Positions 23,563 through 36,300 of a stretch of 64,000 nucleotides of DNA are shown piece by piece. The DNA comes from Rhyacophila brunnea. Taxonomy: Eukaryota > Arthropoda > Insecta > Trichoptera > Rhyacophilidae. Where the stretch lies: positions 1 to 64,000 of the forward strand of contig JAGYXB010000614.1 of assembly GCA_022495005.1 (NCBI GenBank), read 5' to 3'. The notes under the pieces were generated by a model that was not told the origin of the DNA, made no database searches, and saw only the letters and a program-made list of their open reading frames with translations. Numbering within the stretch: the first letter of the stretch is position 1; every line of letters starts with the position of its first letter. The translations under genes and the position numbers were made by a program.

Positions 23563-25004
23563 TATATATATAGATAATTAATTACTGGTGATTTTACAGA
23601 AAAAATCCTTAAAATACTCGTATTTCATAGTATATTTACAAAATCTATCATTAGGCGGCTGTCAATCTTCTGTATCTTTATTATACAAACATTATAATAT
23701 GACATAATTCAATAACATGTTATCATATGTAACGACATAGTTACCTTGATTTTTTTGATAGTCCTAGATAAACTTCCGTGTATATTATTATGCGTGTAAC
23801 CATTTTCCAAAGTTTTCTATCAATTATTTTACTAAAAATCTCACGTTATTTTTAATTATTTTAACTTGTTTTTTGTATAAATTATTGAACATTATTTGAG
23901 ATTTTTTGCGTACACCATATTGAATTGTTGTAGCTCTGTGATCTTTAAAATTCACTGAACGTTATATAAAAAAAATATAAAACATGATAGTATCTCTTAA
24001 ATAACCATACTATTTTAAATTATTAAGGTTTTATATGGCTTATACATATTACGTTGTACCTAGTCCGAACGCAGTAACAACGCAACCACTTACTCGAATC
24101 ACGCATGTATTTAAAGCTTCACTTTAGAGTATTTTAACCATCGGAACAGGTTTGAATACAGTAGGATAATAATTGTCTTAATATAGATTTGTATTCTTCT
24201 ATTAAAACAATGATTGATTTTATAAGAATCTATATAATGCATGATCTTATAAACTATATAACAAAAAAAAAACATGGAATAGGGGTGGCACGTGAAACAT
24301 ATTAAAAAATAAAAACCCGGTCAATGCTCGAAATACCGATACGTATTTCCAAACGTGTTTACTTAAATTTTATATCTTGGAATAATAATAATAATTATAT
24401 ACTATTATATTCTTATGATGAAAACATATCAGCAAACGAATACTATGCTCAGGCCCAGCTGTAAAAACGAACCCATAAACTACCCACTACGATTATCTAT
24501 CACATTAGAGATCCGTCCACTGATGGAGGCAAAAGTCCGTTTATGTAATGAATATAATAAAAGGCATAACACAACATATATAATATACACAAAAATCACC
24601 AATATCATAAAAAATAAATAACTTAAATGTGGACTAAATCTACCTTGTATTTCAGGGCCCCAAATTTGTAGAAGACGTTACGTTTGCTTACTCTAATGTT
24701 GATAGCGTCGAAATATTAATATTAAAATATATAACATTAAATAATATATAATTTTTAGAATAAAGTATTATTTACATAATATAATATAATACATATTATT
24801 TAAGGCAAATACATATTTCGCCTTGTATATAATAAACGTAGGTGGTTTTCCATTTCCAAAATATGTTTAATTTATCTGTATACATAGAAGTAAAAAAATA
24901 TGTGTTTAGTTTCGTTTTCCTACTTTACCTTATCTAGCATCGACATATAAAAATACTATAAAGTTTGTTTGCTCAAATTATCTTACCTGCCGATTGTAAT
25001 TTTA
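23563..25004. other. A+T-rich non-coding stretch
   Basis: I see no gene. A 68-codon frame at 24415-24621 has no recognisable domain. Confidence 0.45.
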
Positions 25005-25195
25005 TTTTTTTACAACAGATAAAGTTTGTATATTTTGAATTGGATTTTAATTTCTTGTGTTTGACTTGGCTGTTAGAATTATTTTCATTATTGTATGTAT
25101 AGATCTCGATTATATTATCACTTGTGTTAAGTAAGATACATTTATATCGTTCAATAAAGCGACCTCGTGCGAAGCGGGGTACTTCAGGTAGTTAC
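25005..25195 (-). repeat. Copy of the ACTAGCT-type dispersed repeat (5' part)
   Basis: On the minus strand it runs from CTGAAGTACCCCGCTTCGCA through GAAAATAATTCTAACAG to TTCAAAATAT, matching 44098-44290 in order and spacing. It contains only the first part of that repeat, without the downstream tandem array. Confidence 0.65.
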
Positions 25196-25863
25196 AAAAA
25201 TAATGTTTAAATATCACATACTTGAAAATGATATTGATGTCTTTATTTCAGAATAAAAAATAGTGTTTTAAAGTACAGTAATATTATATTACTATCAACA
25301 CGGTAAAAAAGTATGTACATATTGGCATAAAAATACTGATATTTTGTAAATATAAAACCGGTATCTATAGCAGTCCCTTTTAACATATTAGACGGCGCGG
25401 AATGTTGAAGGTAAACTTAATATTGCTTACGCAAAAGTCACTGACTTTTTGTACAACACTCGTTTCTGAACATCCAAGGTTAAGACCAAATAATATACAC
25501 CAACGAAATTCAGTTGTTAATTGATTACCTATCATCAATTAACTACAAGTAGTTGTAATATTGTTATTTTATTTTAGAAACGGCAATACATTTTCGATCT
25601 CGCAAGTCTTCAAAAAGGCATCAGAAAATTGCAAACAAATATGTATTTACCTAAATAAATAATCTAAACTTCTGATTCGTTATATGCATACTCAGTATTG
25701 AATAAATAATAATACAATATTATTCTTCTTCGTTTTCGTGTTCCTCACCGTTGCATATTTCTTTAAATGCGTAGTAATGACTTTCCAACATTTCCTGCAT
25801 TCTACTGTAGACTCGAAACATTCTACAGTTGTACCACGGGTACGATAAAATCCATTTCCATTT
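25196..25863. other. A+T-rich non-coding stretch
   Basis: No recognisable gene; the minus frame at 25692-25916 is not similar to anything I know. Confidence 0.45.
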
Positions 25864-26196
25864 TCATTGGTATTGTTTGCTAACAATGAAATAGGTACTG
25901 TAATAAACAATACCAATAATCGCGAACCAATTGCCCATGGTGCCGTGCCACTGTGGAATTATTCCAGTATACATATGCTGCCTATAACAAAAAATCCGTC
26001 GCGTCCTTGAACTAACTTGCTCATAGTATCGAGTGGACGACCTCCCTCTTCCGCGTCGACCACCGATATTTCCGCTGAAATTAATCTCCTTCAAATTATC
26101 GCAATAAAACTGCAGAGCTCTATGGTGACATATATTAGAGAGTCGTTTTCTCACTTTTTTTCCAGAAAAGATATATTCATCTTTTTTGCACTCCAC
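25864..26196 (-). pseudogene. RTE/CR1-like LINE reverse transcriptase C-terminus
   Basis: The 110-codon minus frame includes HRALQFY, DNLKEINFSGNI and GGRRGRGRSSTRYYEQV. This corresponds to the conserved end of LINE polyproteins (usual form: GHxxRR...NLEKLxxTGxxxGxRxRGRxPTRW). The WAGHxxRR segment is missing and W of TRW is Y. A related minus-strand remnant lies at 54870-55120. The residues after TRY have no known counterpart and are probably flanking sequence. It is dead. Confidence 0.6.
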
Positions 26197-27325
26197 GGAA
26201 TGGAAAAAAAAATCTGAAGAAAACTAGATACTTTGCTAGATACTTAGACATTGCATGGAAAATATTTTGGTATTGCACTGCGGTAGTCCAAATTTTAAAT
26301 ATAGTGAGAGAAATTTGTTTCAAAAATGCGTTGTATTGCATTTTTGAATACACAATCTTCTAATACATCATTGCTTAATGTTTGAGATATTAATCTTACA
26401 AAAACTTAACAACTACGCCTTGCCATTGTTGATAAATACATTATACAATATACGCAACAAAACAATTTCTAAACCATGTAAGGGTGCAACAGTTACTAGG
26501 TTTTAATTTTGGATTGTCGCATTGTTTTATATTATTAAATGTTCTTTTTAGATTATGGCCATACTTTGATTTTAAGTAGACTTTTGTTTTACACAGTACA
26601 ATAAATACACCCATACAGTCGTACACAATAAATCGAAAAGTATGTGCAAAAGAAATTATTTTTTGAATAAAATAATATTATTAACGAAATCTACCTATTA
26701 AATGTATTATACATTTTAAATAATTAAAATTTTAATTAAGTATACTTATATAACCGAAACAAATATTTATGATGTCCAATTTCCATAATATTATGTTTTC
26801 AATTTGGGAATCCATTAATTATTATTGGATACCATACTGATAATAAGTAGGTATGCAAACGTTGAAAAAAAACGATGGACGACGAACACACACATTAAGT
26901 ATATTATGTTACGATAAAGTTAACATGATTATAAAAACCTAGTTTTTTCACTCGTAAGTCCCTTACTAGGTTTTGAATTTTGAAAGCCTTATGGTCCACA
27001 ATGTGTTAAAGCATGTCATTGCTTTTTTTACGATGCCTAGCAATATTATCCATAACTTATAATTAGATGGGCATTTAGTTATTAATGTTATTATAATACG
27101 CAATAATATTCTTTTTATAAACTTATTAAAAAACACCACGTCAATTTATTCTATCAAACCAATATGTTTCGAACCCGCATCCGTTGATTGCACAATAGCC
27201 GCAGTGATTGATCTCTAGGGCACAGTACGATGCAAGAATTAAGTAGTTAAGTTACTATAATAATAATTTTAAAAAATTAAAACCTTTACGAATATAATGA
27301 TATAAAAAATATTATTCTTGATCTT
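26197..27325. other. A+T-rich non-coding stretch
   Basis: Nothing recognised. Confidence 0.45.
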
Positions 27326-27328
27326 TTA

Positions 27329-28073
27329 AGGCCTGTTCGGACTGTTCCAGTGATTTAGTCGAGTAGCGAGTGATTTGGTAAAAATCGCCAGTCCAGTGGA
27401 TCCATTTTATATTCTATTATTTCGGCCGAGTAGCGACCTCCACCACCTCTCACTAAATACTAAACAAGCCACGAAACAAGTCTGAACAGGCGAGTTTATT
27501 AGTCGCTGACTGCCGCAGAGATGGCACAGCGTTGGAGCGAAGATACTATTCGAAATATAATAACTTATAGTTATTATACTTCAATGCGACAAACCGTCGC
27601 AAACGTATGTTGATAGATCCGTAGATAAATGGCAATATTTCACAGAAAGCTTGTTGTTATTGAAGATAGGTAAAGAGGTACACATTATCTTGTGTGTGCA
27701 TTAAGTACCTATTCATTACCTAAGCAGACTACAAAAATACATAGGTAAGCATACAAAAATTTATGAAACCACAAAAATATAATAGGTAGGTATCATATGT
27801 AAATAAGTATTCACCAATAGGAATTTGGAGCATAAATCGATTCAATTACGTCAACGCCATTTTTGTATCGTGTCATTGGAATTATTTTTGAAGTTTATCT
27901 GCAGACGGCAGGCACTCTCGTATCGCGCGAATGGTGTGCGTTTTGAAATGTCCGTCGCTCTGTTCATTTTGACACGTCACTCACTAATTCACTGTGTTCG
28001 GACACTTTTCAGTTACTAATTCACTAAATCACTCGCTACTCGACTAAATCACTGGAACAGTCTGAACAGGCCT
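27329..28073. mobile_element. Non-autonomous PIF/Harbinger-like element (745 bp)
   Basis: The left end begins AGGCCTGTTCGGACTGTTCC and the right end is its reverse complement with A for G at position 11. The inverted repeats run about 52 bp with two mismatches. The 3-bp flanks are TTA on both sides (27326-27328 and 28074-28076), the target duplication typical of PIF/Harbinger. The core motif CAGTGATTTAGTCGAGTAGC lies inside each arm. There is no transposase; a short MADF-like frame is at 27521. Element length and long arms suggest a MITE. Confidence 0.8.
27521..27613 (+). CDS. Short frame resembling the start of a MADF/Myb-like protein
   Basis: The 30-codon frame begins MAQRWSEDTIRNIITYSYYT and ends at TGA. 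A WSxExI...FI..Y start is typical of MADF domains, and autonomous Harbinger elements carry a second gene for a MADF/Myb-like DNA-binding partner of the transposase. The position inside the Harbinger-like arms supports this reading. Only the first helix is present and the rest is lost, so it would be inactive. A chance match cannot be excluded. Confidence 0.35.
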   Translation: MAQRWSEDTIRNIITYSYYTSMRQTVANVC

Positions 28074-28079
28074 TTAGTC

Positions 28080-29305
28080 AAATCTTTTCCAATGTGATGC
28101 TATATTACATTCTAGTTTCCAGAAATGCATTACTTTTACTACTGTTTACTGTAAAAATGCTTCTTAACTTACTATATTATATTGTACAGTTGATAATTTA
28201 ACCTCTTAATAATAATAGATTATTCTATCTACCTACTGATTTATTTCGGTATATCCTAACTAACATTTTATAATATAGGTAATACGAGTATCTAAATTAA
28301 TAGAATATTAATATTATTTTTGAAAATTATTTTTTTTAACGTCGTAGTTAGCGCGTAGTCGTAACTTAAGTTATAATCAGCACATTATTAATATGTAATA
28401 TAAACCATTTTTAGACGATCCCAGGAAGTTATTTTTGAAACTTTATTTGAATTTACAATACATTTTGACGATGTTTTAATGGATAATATGTAAATCATGA
28501 TTATATCATTCAAGGAAACAATAAATCGACATTAAATATAATATGAAAACCTCCTTCCAAATTATGCACACATCATAATAAGAGTGAATCTTTTTCCTTG
28601 ACAGTGTTATGTGGGTTTTACTTCCTTGAACTTTTAAAATATACCTACTTATGAATAGAAAATATTATTTAAAAAGGTACCTACCTAATTAAATGAATGC
28701 GGACATCAACTTAAGACAATTGGTCAAAAACACAAATAAAAGAAATTTATTACAACTTGATTCAAGGCCATTTAAATTATAGGAAATTGTCAATACCTAT
28801 TATTTTTGCATACTTAACACATCTCATTATAAAATTTCTTATTTGCAAAAGTAATAATAAATAACTTAAATACCTTAGACCGATTTTGTATACATTGGTT
28901 ATGCTTCCGTATGAATTATGAAAACTGGTTCTGACATTTATCTATACTTATTTACATGTACTTAATGAATACATAATTAAACTATCTGTCAGCGATTTTG
29001 ACACATTTCAATATTGATGAGTGTTTTGAGAATGTATTATATATGATGCATAAGCATAATAGGTATATACATGGGTATAAAAAAGAATAATTGTGTCCAT
29101 CCGTCGGTTTTTTTTCTTCTGTTATACTTAACTAAAAAACTACTTCACGAATATTTATAAAAGTTTCTCAGCTTCTTTATAATATTGTTTATATGTACCA
29201 GTTTGGCTTATTTCGATATCTCAACAGTTTCAAAAGTTACGAGATACCTAACACTTTTTCAAAATATCATTCATGCAACAATGCATCATAAATTGTGATA
29301 TGATT
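28080..29305. other. A+T-rich non-coding stretch
   Basis: No recognisable gene or element. Confidence 0.45.
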
Positions 29306-29309
29306 AAGA

Positions 29310-29380
29310 AAAGTGGTCAGATAGCCATGGTAAAGTGAGGTGATGTGAGCTCTCGGTAGATCCAACCGTTGTATATTGGT
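29310..29380 (+). repeat. Third copy of the ~80-bp repeat of 15826-16028
   Basis: Shares AAGTGGTCAGATAG, GTGAGGTGATGTGAGCT and AGATCCAACCGTTGTAT with the copies near 15.9 kb. It is followed by TCTCTAAACTTTTTTCAACG, which resembles the inner side of a hAT end, though no paired end is visible. Confidence 0.45.
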
Positions 29381-31190
29381 CTCTAAACTTTTTTCAACGG
29401 GTGGCATAAAGCAGAAAAAAGAAATAGCACATACCCACATTATAGTAATATAATATGCACTCTATGTAGGTAAAAAAATGTTAAGGGCCGGAGTGCAGTA
29501 TGTTAAGGTCGAGAATGGAGAATTTTCTCTTCTTAGAAATTAATTACCACTTAAAACATATTAATACCGTAAAAGAGTTTTGTTGTAAACATCATCGTGT
29601 TAAAATTGAGAATAAATCCATATTTGGTACATCAGATGTCCGTGTTATAATACTCTATTAAACTGTTATATTGTCAACACAAGCATTATATCTTTAATCT
29701 TCATCAAATTTAACAGATTATGGTAAAATATATTTGGTTGATTATTTAATGGAGTTGATAATAGAATTTTTTAACAAATTGCAACATTTTGCGATCCGTA
29801 TTTTCCTTGAAATATAAATATATTATCTGAAGCTCCATTCTTTCATATTCTAAAACTACTAATAATTCCTATTATAAAATATGGATTAATAATAATTATC
29901 AATCATTAGTGTTAAGTATCTCACACCTCAATACTACAAATTTTAACTGATGGTCTGGGTGTAGGAAGAATATTACGTTGACAATAAAATTGATTAACCG
30001 AAAAATAAGGGCGTCTTTCAGTAGTACATAATGATCACTCAACAGCCACAGGACCCGCTGACCAATGAATTGATCGAATTCGTAGTATGAACGTAACTGC
30101 GTAAAAACTAGGGTCGGAGAATAAGATAAGAATAAGGTAGAAGAAGCCTTCATCAAACAGTGAATCTGCTCCTAATGACGATTATACTATAATTAATCAA
30201 TAATGAAGTAATTTACAAAAATTCCGCCTTGGTTAGTTTATCAGATTCAGATGATATTATATTTTTTTGTTCAATGCAGTTCGTTTCTCACCAAAAATAT
30301 ATTTTTTAATTCTCCTTCAACAATGTTATAGAATTTGGATAGCGATTATATTATATAATACGTATTTAATATATTATTTTGAAACCTTTTCCAACAAAGC
30401 GAAACTAGTAAAGTACCGGTATAATTTATTCACACACTTTGCATTTTGCTAGTGGCCAATGTCAACCGGATAAATGGCCAAAGTAAGCATGCTTGCATAA
30501 AGTCGTTAAATGCGATATGCTACGGTGGATTATATTAATATTACTACAAATATCACACAATACTTAATATGACTGAGTGACAATTTCATTAAAAAACTTA
30601 CTATCAACATTGGAGTATATTATTTTATATAGTTTGAAGGGATCCTTGAAATTTAAAAGATCGTATTTCTCTTACATTTTCTGAGAAATATTTTCAGAAA
30701 ATCATATTAAATCGCATGGTCCCATAGACTATAGATACACATGGTCCGTATTTCTCTCACTGCATTTCCTAGTAGCACTACTTACACCTAATATTGCCAT
30801 ATACCTACGCTTTATAGGACGTGTATTACGAGAATCATTGGGGTATTTTAATATAAAATACTGTGAAGTATTATTACAAAGATAAAACAGGTTATTCTAG
30901 TATATTTTGTACTAGTCAAAACGATGCACCTTACATTATAAGTACAACAATAATAGGCTAAGTAGTGTTTCTCAATTATTTTAGTCATGGAACCGTTTAA
31001 TAATGTGATCAATACAACGGTACCCCTTAAATATTTTACGTAACACTTGTTTTCTCGATTTTAAAAAAAAAATTTGCGTTGGAAAAGAATTTTATTTTAC
31101 TTGAAAAATTGCAACTTACGGGATAGTGAAAGTATTTTATATCTAGCATTGAAACAGTTTTTTTATAATAAACATAATTCATTTAATTAT
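29381..31190. other. A+T-rich non-coding stretch
   Basis: An 85-codon minus frame (29899-30156) lacks any domain I recognise. A TAGTGTTTCTCAA word at about 30964 resembles a hAT end without a partner. Otherwise nothing. Confidence 0.45.
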
Positions 31191-31194
31191 GTCG

Positions 31195-32195
31195 ACAAGA
31201 TATTTTTTATTTATTTATAATCGGCGCCTGTACCTAAATACAGTACAACAGAGTACAGAATAAAGATAATAAAATATTACAGTCAGGTACAATAATTATA
31301 TGATTGCACGTTAAATTTGATATAAAAAAAACCTTAGAGTTAAAAACCGAATTACATAAAATCAGCATATCAAATAATTATGAAGACAGGCTTAGTAGGT
31401 AGACAGACAAAAACATTTAATGCATAATGGAGGCATTGAATATGTAAATATAAGAACTCTTCGAAAGAACGTGCTCTCGTACCGCAGCTCAGATATTCTA
31501 ACAAAGACTTAACATCTTGATGCCACGAGACTTTTTTCTGATGGTGGTGATGTACAATGATTTAAGTTGCCCTTTCTCCACCCGGTTTGTGCACGGCCGC
31601 CTTCCATAACGCTATAAACGTGTCAAAATGAAAATATTTTAGTGCCACACTTCCTTGTCCCGATGCGATGCTGCAAGGAACTGATGTAGCAACCATGCAC
31701 CTTAGTGCTTAAAGAAAGAGTTTTAGAAAATAAAAAGAATCTTGACTTGTTCTGCCGTCATTTATCTTTAATGACATGAAGTATCCTCTGTACCCGTGTA
31801 CTGAAACTCTGCTGAAACAGAGAAGTCAGGAGTTGAAAGTGATGAATCTAAGGAGGGATCGAAATTATTCCGCCCTCCATATGACGTAGCAAATTTTTCA
31901 CATGCCTCATAGTTGCCCTTGGTTGATATCAAGTCGGCGTGGCCAATCGAATCCCATCAACGAGCAGTCCCAGAGGACGTGTTCAGCGTCTTGATGATCG
32001 TGCCCACATATGCATTCCGGCACATGTCCTATCGAACGAAAACCACCGCTTGGCTGCGAAGTCACCATGGCCGGGAACTGGCTTACCCAGTGTGTTGGTC
32101 TGAGTTGTCTCATCTGAAGCCTGCAGGACACATCTAGAAAAAACATGTACGTTTGTCGTCCCTTGGTGGATGCCGACCGTACCGAACGATTATTG
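31195..32195 (-). mobile_element. 5'-truncated R1-like LINE, 3' end
   Basis: On the minus strand a C-terminal LINE frame is followed by about 700 bp of 3' UTR, ending in a GGCGCCGATTATAAATAAAT tail near 31195. The coding part starts abruptly at about 32195, as expected of 5' truncation during target-primed reverse transcription. No clear target duplication is seen. Confidence 0.65.
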
Positions 32196-32215
32196 GTTAA
32201 TTTAATAAAACGCAA
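31907..32215 (-). pseudogene. LINE ORF2 C-terminus with zinc knuckle
   Basis: The 102-codon frame reads STKGRQTYMFF, LRPTHWVSQFP and CICGHDHQDAEHVLWDC. THWVSQ(F)xTGHG and CxCG....xxEHVLxxC are the familiar end of R1/I-like LINE polyproteins, the latter a CCHC-type knuckle. The expected TGHG is out of frame at about 32060, so at least one indel is present. RT, endonuclease and RNase H are all missing. The first 10 residues are probably flanking sequence. Confidence 0.7.
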
Positions 32216-32349
32216 AAAAAAATATTAGGTATTCCACTTTTAATAAATAAATCTGGACCAGCTTCGTCCACCTTAGAGACACATTTTTGCGAGGGAACGA
32301 TAAATAAACTGGAATAACTATTTAAAAAAAAAATCGTTTTATTAAATTA

Positions 32350-32594
32350 CTACCCACGGAGGCCGCGCGGCTTAAGCGTTGGACTATCACGCCGTGGGTC
32401 TCAGGTTCGAATCCTGGGTCTGGCAAGTACACATTTTGTTTTTTCAATTTGTGTGTGAGTCAGGGTATGGACCTAATAAGTTGAGCAAGTGGCTGACATC
32501 CATTTCTCGTAAAAAACAAAAATTGTTAATACAAACCTCTACCCTGTGGAGGCCCATATGATCCCATTAGGTTCGGACATGGTCGGACAAAAAT
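32350..32594 (+). repeat. tRNA-derived SINE (most complete copy)
   Basis: A tRNA-like head (GGCTTAAGCGTTGGAC as A box, exact GGTTCGAATCC B box at 32404-32414) is followed by a tRNA-unrelated body (GGACCTAATAAGTTGAGCAA, GAGGCCCATATGATCCCATT) and a short A+T tail. Pol III promoters of this kind drive SINE transcription. TAAATTA occurs just before and just after, a possible target duplication. Partial copies lie at 23437 and 55188. Confidence 0.8.
32404..32414 (+). promoter_or_regulatory. Pol III B box of the SINE
   Basis: GGTTCGAATCC is a perfect B-box match, the internal promoter half bound by TFIIIC. It sits 36 bases after the A-box-like GGCTTAAGCG, a normal tRNA-like spacing. Confidence 0.65.
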
Positions 32595-33227
32595 AAATTA
32601 ATCAATAATACGAGTACAATGCATTTCCGCCATGAAGTATTGATAGTTAACACAATACAAGTACAATATCTTCACTAGACTTCTAGATCAACATGTTTTT
32701 TATTGGTCTTTTTCAATCTCTTTATCAAAATCATATAAAATCAGCACGTTCGTGAGACCCTTTATTTTACCTCATGGAACAACAAGGTTCCGCAAAAAAA
32801 AATGCATAGCGCCATAATAGGTAGGTGCTACAAATCTCTCGCGTTGTGTACGATGAATTTTTTAAAAATGTCTCACACATTGATTATAGCTAACTAATAA
32901 ACAAACTCTGATATTTCAACGTAGGTAGATACATATCTATGTTACATAATTATTCATAATATACAATAGTTTATATCTAGAATAGGAACCAATTATAATG
33001 AATGAATGAATTTTACTTTAATTTGAATATATATACAGTTAGCAACCGAATGCAGAAAACAACCATCCCGTCAATAGAATATTTACATAATAGGCTTCCT
33101 ACTTGTTGAGACTATTCCATAATTTGCCTTTACGTTTAATTCTTCATATCTATATAAACATTTATGACAATAGTAAAAAAAAACAAAAAAACAGAAAATA
33201 AGCCTAAAAAAATTAATCACAGAACTA

Positions 33228-33490
33228 TTATATTATAACAAGTCTTAGCGGAATCGGAAAGGCATCAATCCACGCAACGGCCTCCGGTATGGTCTGATGG
33301 ATGGCTGAAACTCCTCCGGGGAAAGCATAACACGTACATGAATTCACGATGTGCTCCCCACACTCACAAAGTGGGGACTCTACAAGCCCTAAGCTATTCT
33401 GCCCATGATAATAATATATGTGTCTACGGTGGAGAAAGTCTCGGTGAAAGACGGTCAGCTACTGATCGGTAAGTTTGGGTTTAAAACCTA
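33228..33490 (-). pseudogene. LINE ORF2 C-terminal remnant
   Basis: A minus-strand conceptual reading ends at TAA 33228-33230 and contains LTVFHRDFLHRRH, SLGLVESPLCECGEHIVNSC and EAVAWIDAFPIP. The CxCGEHxxNSC knuckle is typical of jockey/I-like LINE ends. One TAG interrupts the frame upstream of LTVF near 33460. All other domains are absent. It is followed on its 3' side by A+T-rich sequence. Confidence 0.6.
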
Positions 33491-33784
33491 TTGATGATAA
33501 CTTCACCTAATCTAAAATGATAACAATTTTGTTGATAGTACCTAATTTGGAACATGGAAAAAGAATAGTTTAGGATTCCTGGAAATAAATAATATGTATG
33601 AATGACCGCAATTACACATTAATTGAGAACAATTTAAAGTTTGGTTGCTCCTTCATTAAATTGTTGAATCTTTCATTAAAAATTCCAACCTTCTCTATTC
33701 AATTATAACTATCGTTTTTTTTACCAACTATCACTTTCCGACAACATACGATGTATAAATAATGAGAACTCTGCCATTCTGGAC

Positions 33785-34205
33785 AGTGTTGACCTGTGTG
33801 ACCCTGATAACTATCTTAGAAATAGAGAACATCAGTTGTTTATTCTCCCATGGTGCAGAACCAACCTGCCTGGTAATGCCAATTGGGAGGGCGATAACTA
33901 TGTTCAACGAAATTGCTTAGGGTGTTGATATATTCCACCTACGTGAGGATGAGTATAGGTGGACGTTGTTTTATAAACTCTTAAAATAGGATCTGCTTAA
34001 CTCATCCGGTGTACTTCCTTGTACCTATCTAATTTATATTTTTTGTATGTACACATTTCTACTGTTTAATAACTACTATATATCTCTATACTGATCTATC
34101 TCTTTTTTATGTAATACTGTTTTAAATTTCATGTTGTGAACGTCTTAAACTTATAATTTGTAATGTCCACAATATGTTAAAAATAAATAAATTGAATTGA
34201 ATTGA
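33785..34205 (+). repeat. Dispersed repeat with (TTGAA)n tail, copy 1
   Basis: The block GAACATCAGTTGTTTATTCT to ATAATTTGTAATGTCCACAA recurs diverged at 35007-35320. Copy 1 ends AAATAAATAAATTGAATTGA, a short-unit tail typical of non-LTR elements. The sequence lies just beyond a LINE remnant but has the opposite orientation. No protein motif is recognised in it. Confidence 0.5.
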
Positions 34206-35006
34206 ACATACCAATAGCTCGATTTCTACCTTTAGCACACAGCTATAACTATGACAATACATAAACTCAGCGTAAATTTTGGTACCTAATCATACTTGAT
34301 AATGCTAGCCAAGTGAGCGAAACACGTGTCGTAAAGTAATTTGAATTCGTTGACCACCAAGTAAACGCTGAATCTCTTGAAGTACTTAACTACTTAAAAT
34401 AAGTTAAGTCAAATTGAGAGATGGTTACTTTTTGCTAAACCACAATCCGCATATTTTACTAATTGAAATACAAACAGTAGATGTTGGTATGCTTACCATT
34501 GTTGGGTTTACAAATTAATCTGATCGCAACAAATTCAAATCACGTTTGTATTAAATTTATACGAACTCCAACAATGAAATTTATTTGCGGCGGTGATCTC
34601 AATGTCCTTTCCCGCCTATTTGATATCAAACTTTTCAAATAGAGAATTTTGTTATATTCCAAATCCTAACATCAGAATCGTTCATCGGATGACAGATGAC
34701 AAAATGTTTAAAAAATAAATTAATTCCGAATCTATAGTTATTTTAAGTAGGTCAGCAGTAAATTCTAGTATCGTAACAAGGTTTTTAATACAGTGATGCG
34801 AAACCTTTGACCTGGCATGCCATTTATTACGTCTCATCGGCTAAATGAAATAATAAGTGAATAAAATCCTAGCATATCATAACAATTACCTTAACAAGTG
34901 TCCAGTGAGACATAGTAAAATTCTTTCATCCATTAATAAATGATAATTTGTTTTGCTCTAGTTATAGCTTGATACACGGCGTATACCTATAACGATTTAA
35001 AAAGAA
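34206..35006. other. A+T-rich non-coding stretch
   Basis: Nothing recognised. Confidence 0.4.
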
Positions 35007-35320
35007 TGAGCATCAGTAGTTTATTCTCCCAATATGTGTAGTTAATCTGCTATTAGTAAAAATAATTGGTATGGTGATAGCTATTTTCATCTAAACTACT
35101 TCAGTTATTTTATAATATTCTTCCTGCCCGAGGGTGAATTTAGATAAACGTTGTTTCATAACATCTCATCTATTTAACTTGCTCATAAGACTTCTCGTCA
35201 CGATTACTGTATTCACTGCTAGAGTTCTTACTGTAGTACTTAGTTTTTTTGGAATCAACCAAATTTGATATTGAGAGCTATTGAACTAATAATTTGTAAT
35301 TTCCACATCATAAAGTTGAA
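35007..35320 (+). repeat. Dispersed repeat, diverged copy 2
   Basis: Shares GAGCATCAGTAGTTTATTCT, GGTATGGTGATAGCTA, TAAACGTTGTTTCATAACAT and ATAATTTGTAATTTCCACAT with the copy at 33785 in the same order. It is clearly older and shorter, lacking the TTGAA tail. Confidence 0.45.
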
Positions 35321-36085
35321 GTTGTGGGTTTAAAATAATAACAGTATTTTTATCTGCACTGAATTCTATCTTGTAAATATTATGTACATAATGCTCAATA
35401 GAAAGTTACGGGAATATTTGGTTTGTACGTTTTTTTATTTTAAATAATGATATTATAAATAATAACTGGACATAAAAGAGAATTTATAACATCCGTGAGA
35501 TTTGTATCCTCTGTGGCACGATAATACAAGTCAAATGGACAATTAATGGCCTTATCATTAAAAAGGTTGTGTAGCACTACTTTAATACAAAGTAATTGCA
35601 TTGAAACAGTATTCATTAAAAAAATAGTTTTAATTCATAATTCATAAAACAAAATGTATTTTTTATTGCAAAGTTCATTTTTTCAGTGTGGTTATGCGGT
35701 AATTAATACTATTGTATTTTCCTTCTTCTTCCGATGACGCCACAGTTCAGTTTGAGCCTTGGCCTCCCCCAGTCGGTCTGTCCGGTGCTTCGGTTTTGAC
35801 AATTTTATGATAGGTACCACGCATAATTAAAGCGACTTTTTAATATATTTTTATAGTCGTGATATGATGAATTTTAATATATTTAATTGCAGCAAATTCT
35901 TACGATGTTCCGATTGTTATATTTTCGATAGAAGTTTTAAAGAAGCTTCAAGGCTAATTTTCAATAGACGTATGTATACACTTATTTTTTGGTGATCACA
36001 ATGTATACGTATAAACTAAATCAGAAAATTAATGGATATCAACAATTAAAATCTTCAATAAACTTGTTTGTTATAGTTTGTAAAC

Positions 36086-36300
36086 TGTAGAATATAAAGC
36101 ATCCAGTCCAAAATTGATCCAAGGTGAAAACCTTTCTTTATTCGCATATTATATATCAGCAGTTCTAAATGTGGATATTACCTCACTGTAGAATAATATA
36201 TAAAGCATCCAGTCCAAAATTGATCCAAGGTGTAAACCTTTCTTTATTCGCATATTATATATCAGCAGTTCCAAATGTGGATATTACCTCACTGAAGGAT
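36086..36300. repeat. Recent tandem duplication, ~105-bp unit
   Basis: Two adjacent units, about 36086-36188 and 36189-36295, share CATCCAGTCCAAAATTGATC through ATATTACCTCACTG with three or four differences. The second runs into a frame (36169-36393) ending KPVAIDTET. Confidence 0.75.

Noticed and set aside
32350..32420. A genuine tRNA gene
   Set aside because: The B box is perfect but no acceptor stem or anticodon arm forms, and the sequence continues into a repeated SINE body.
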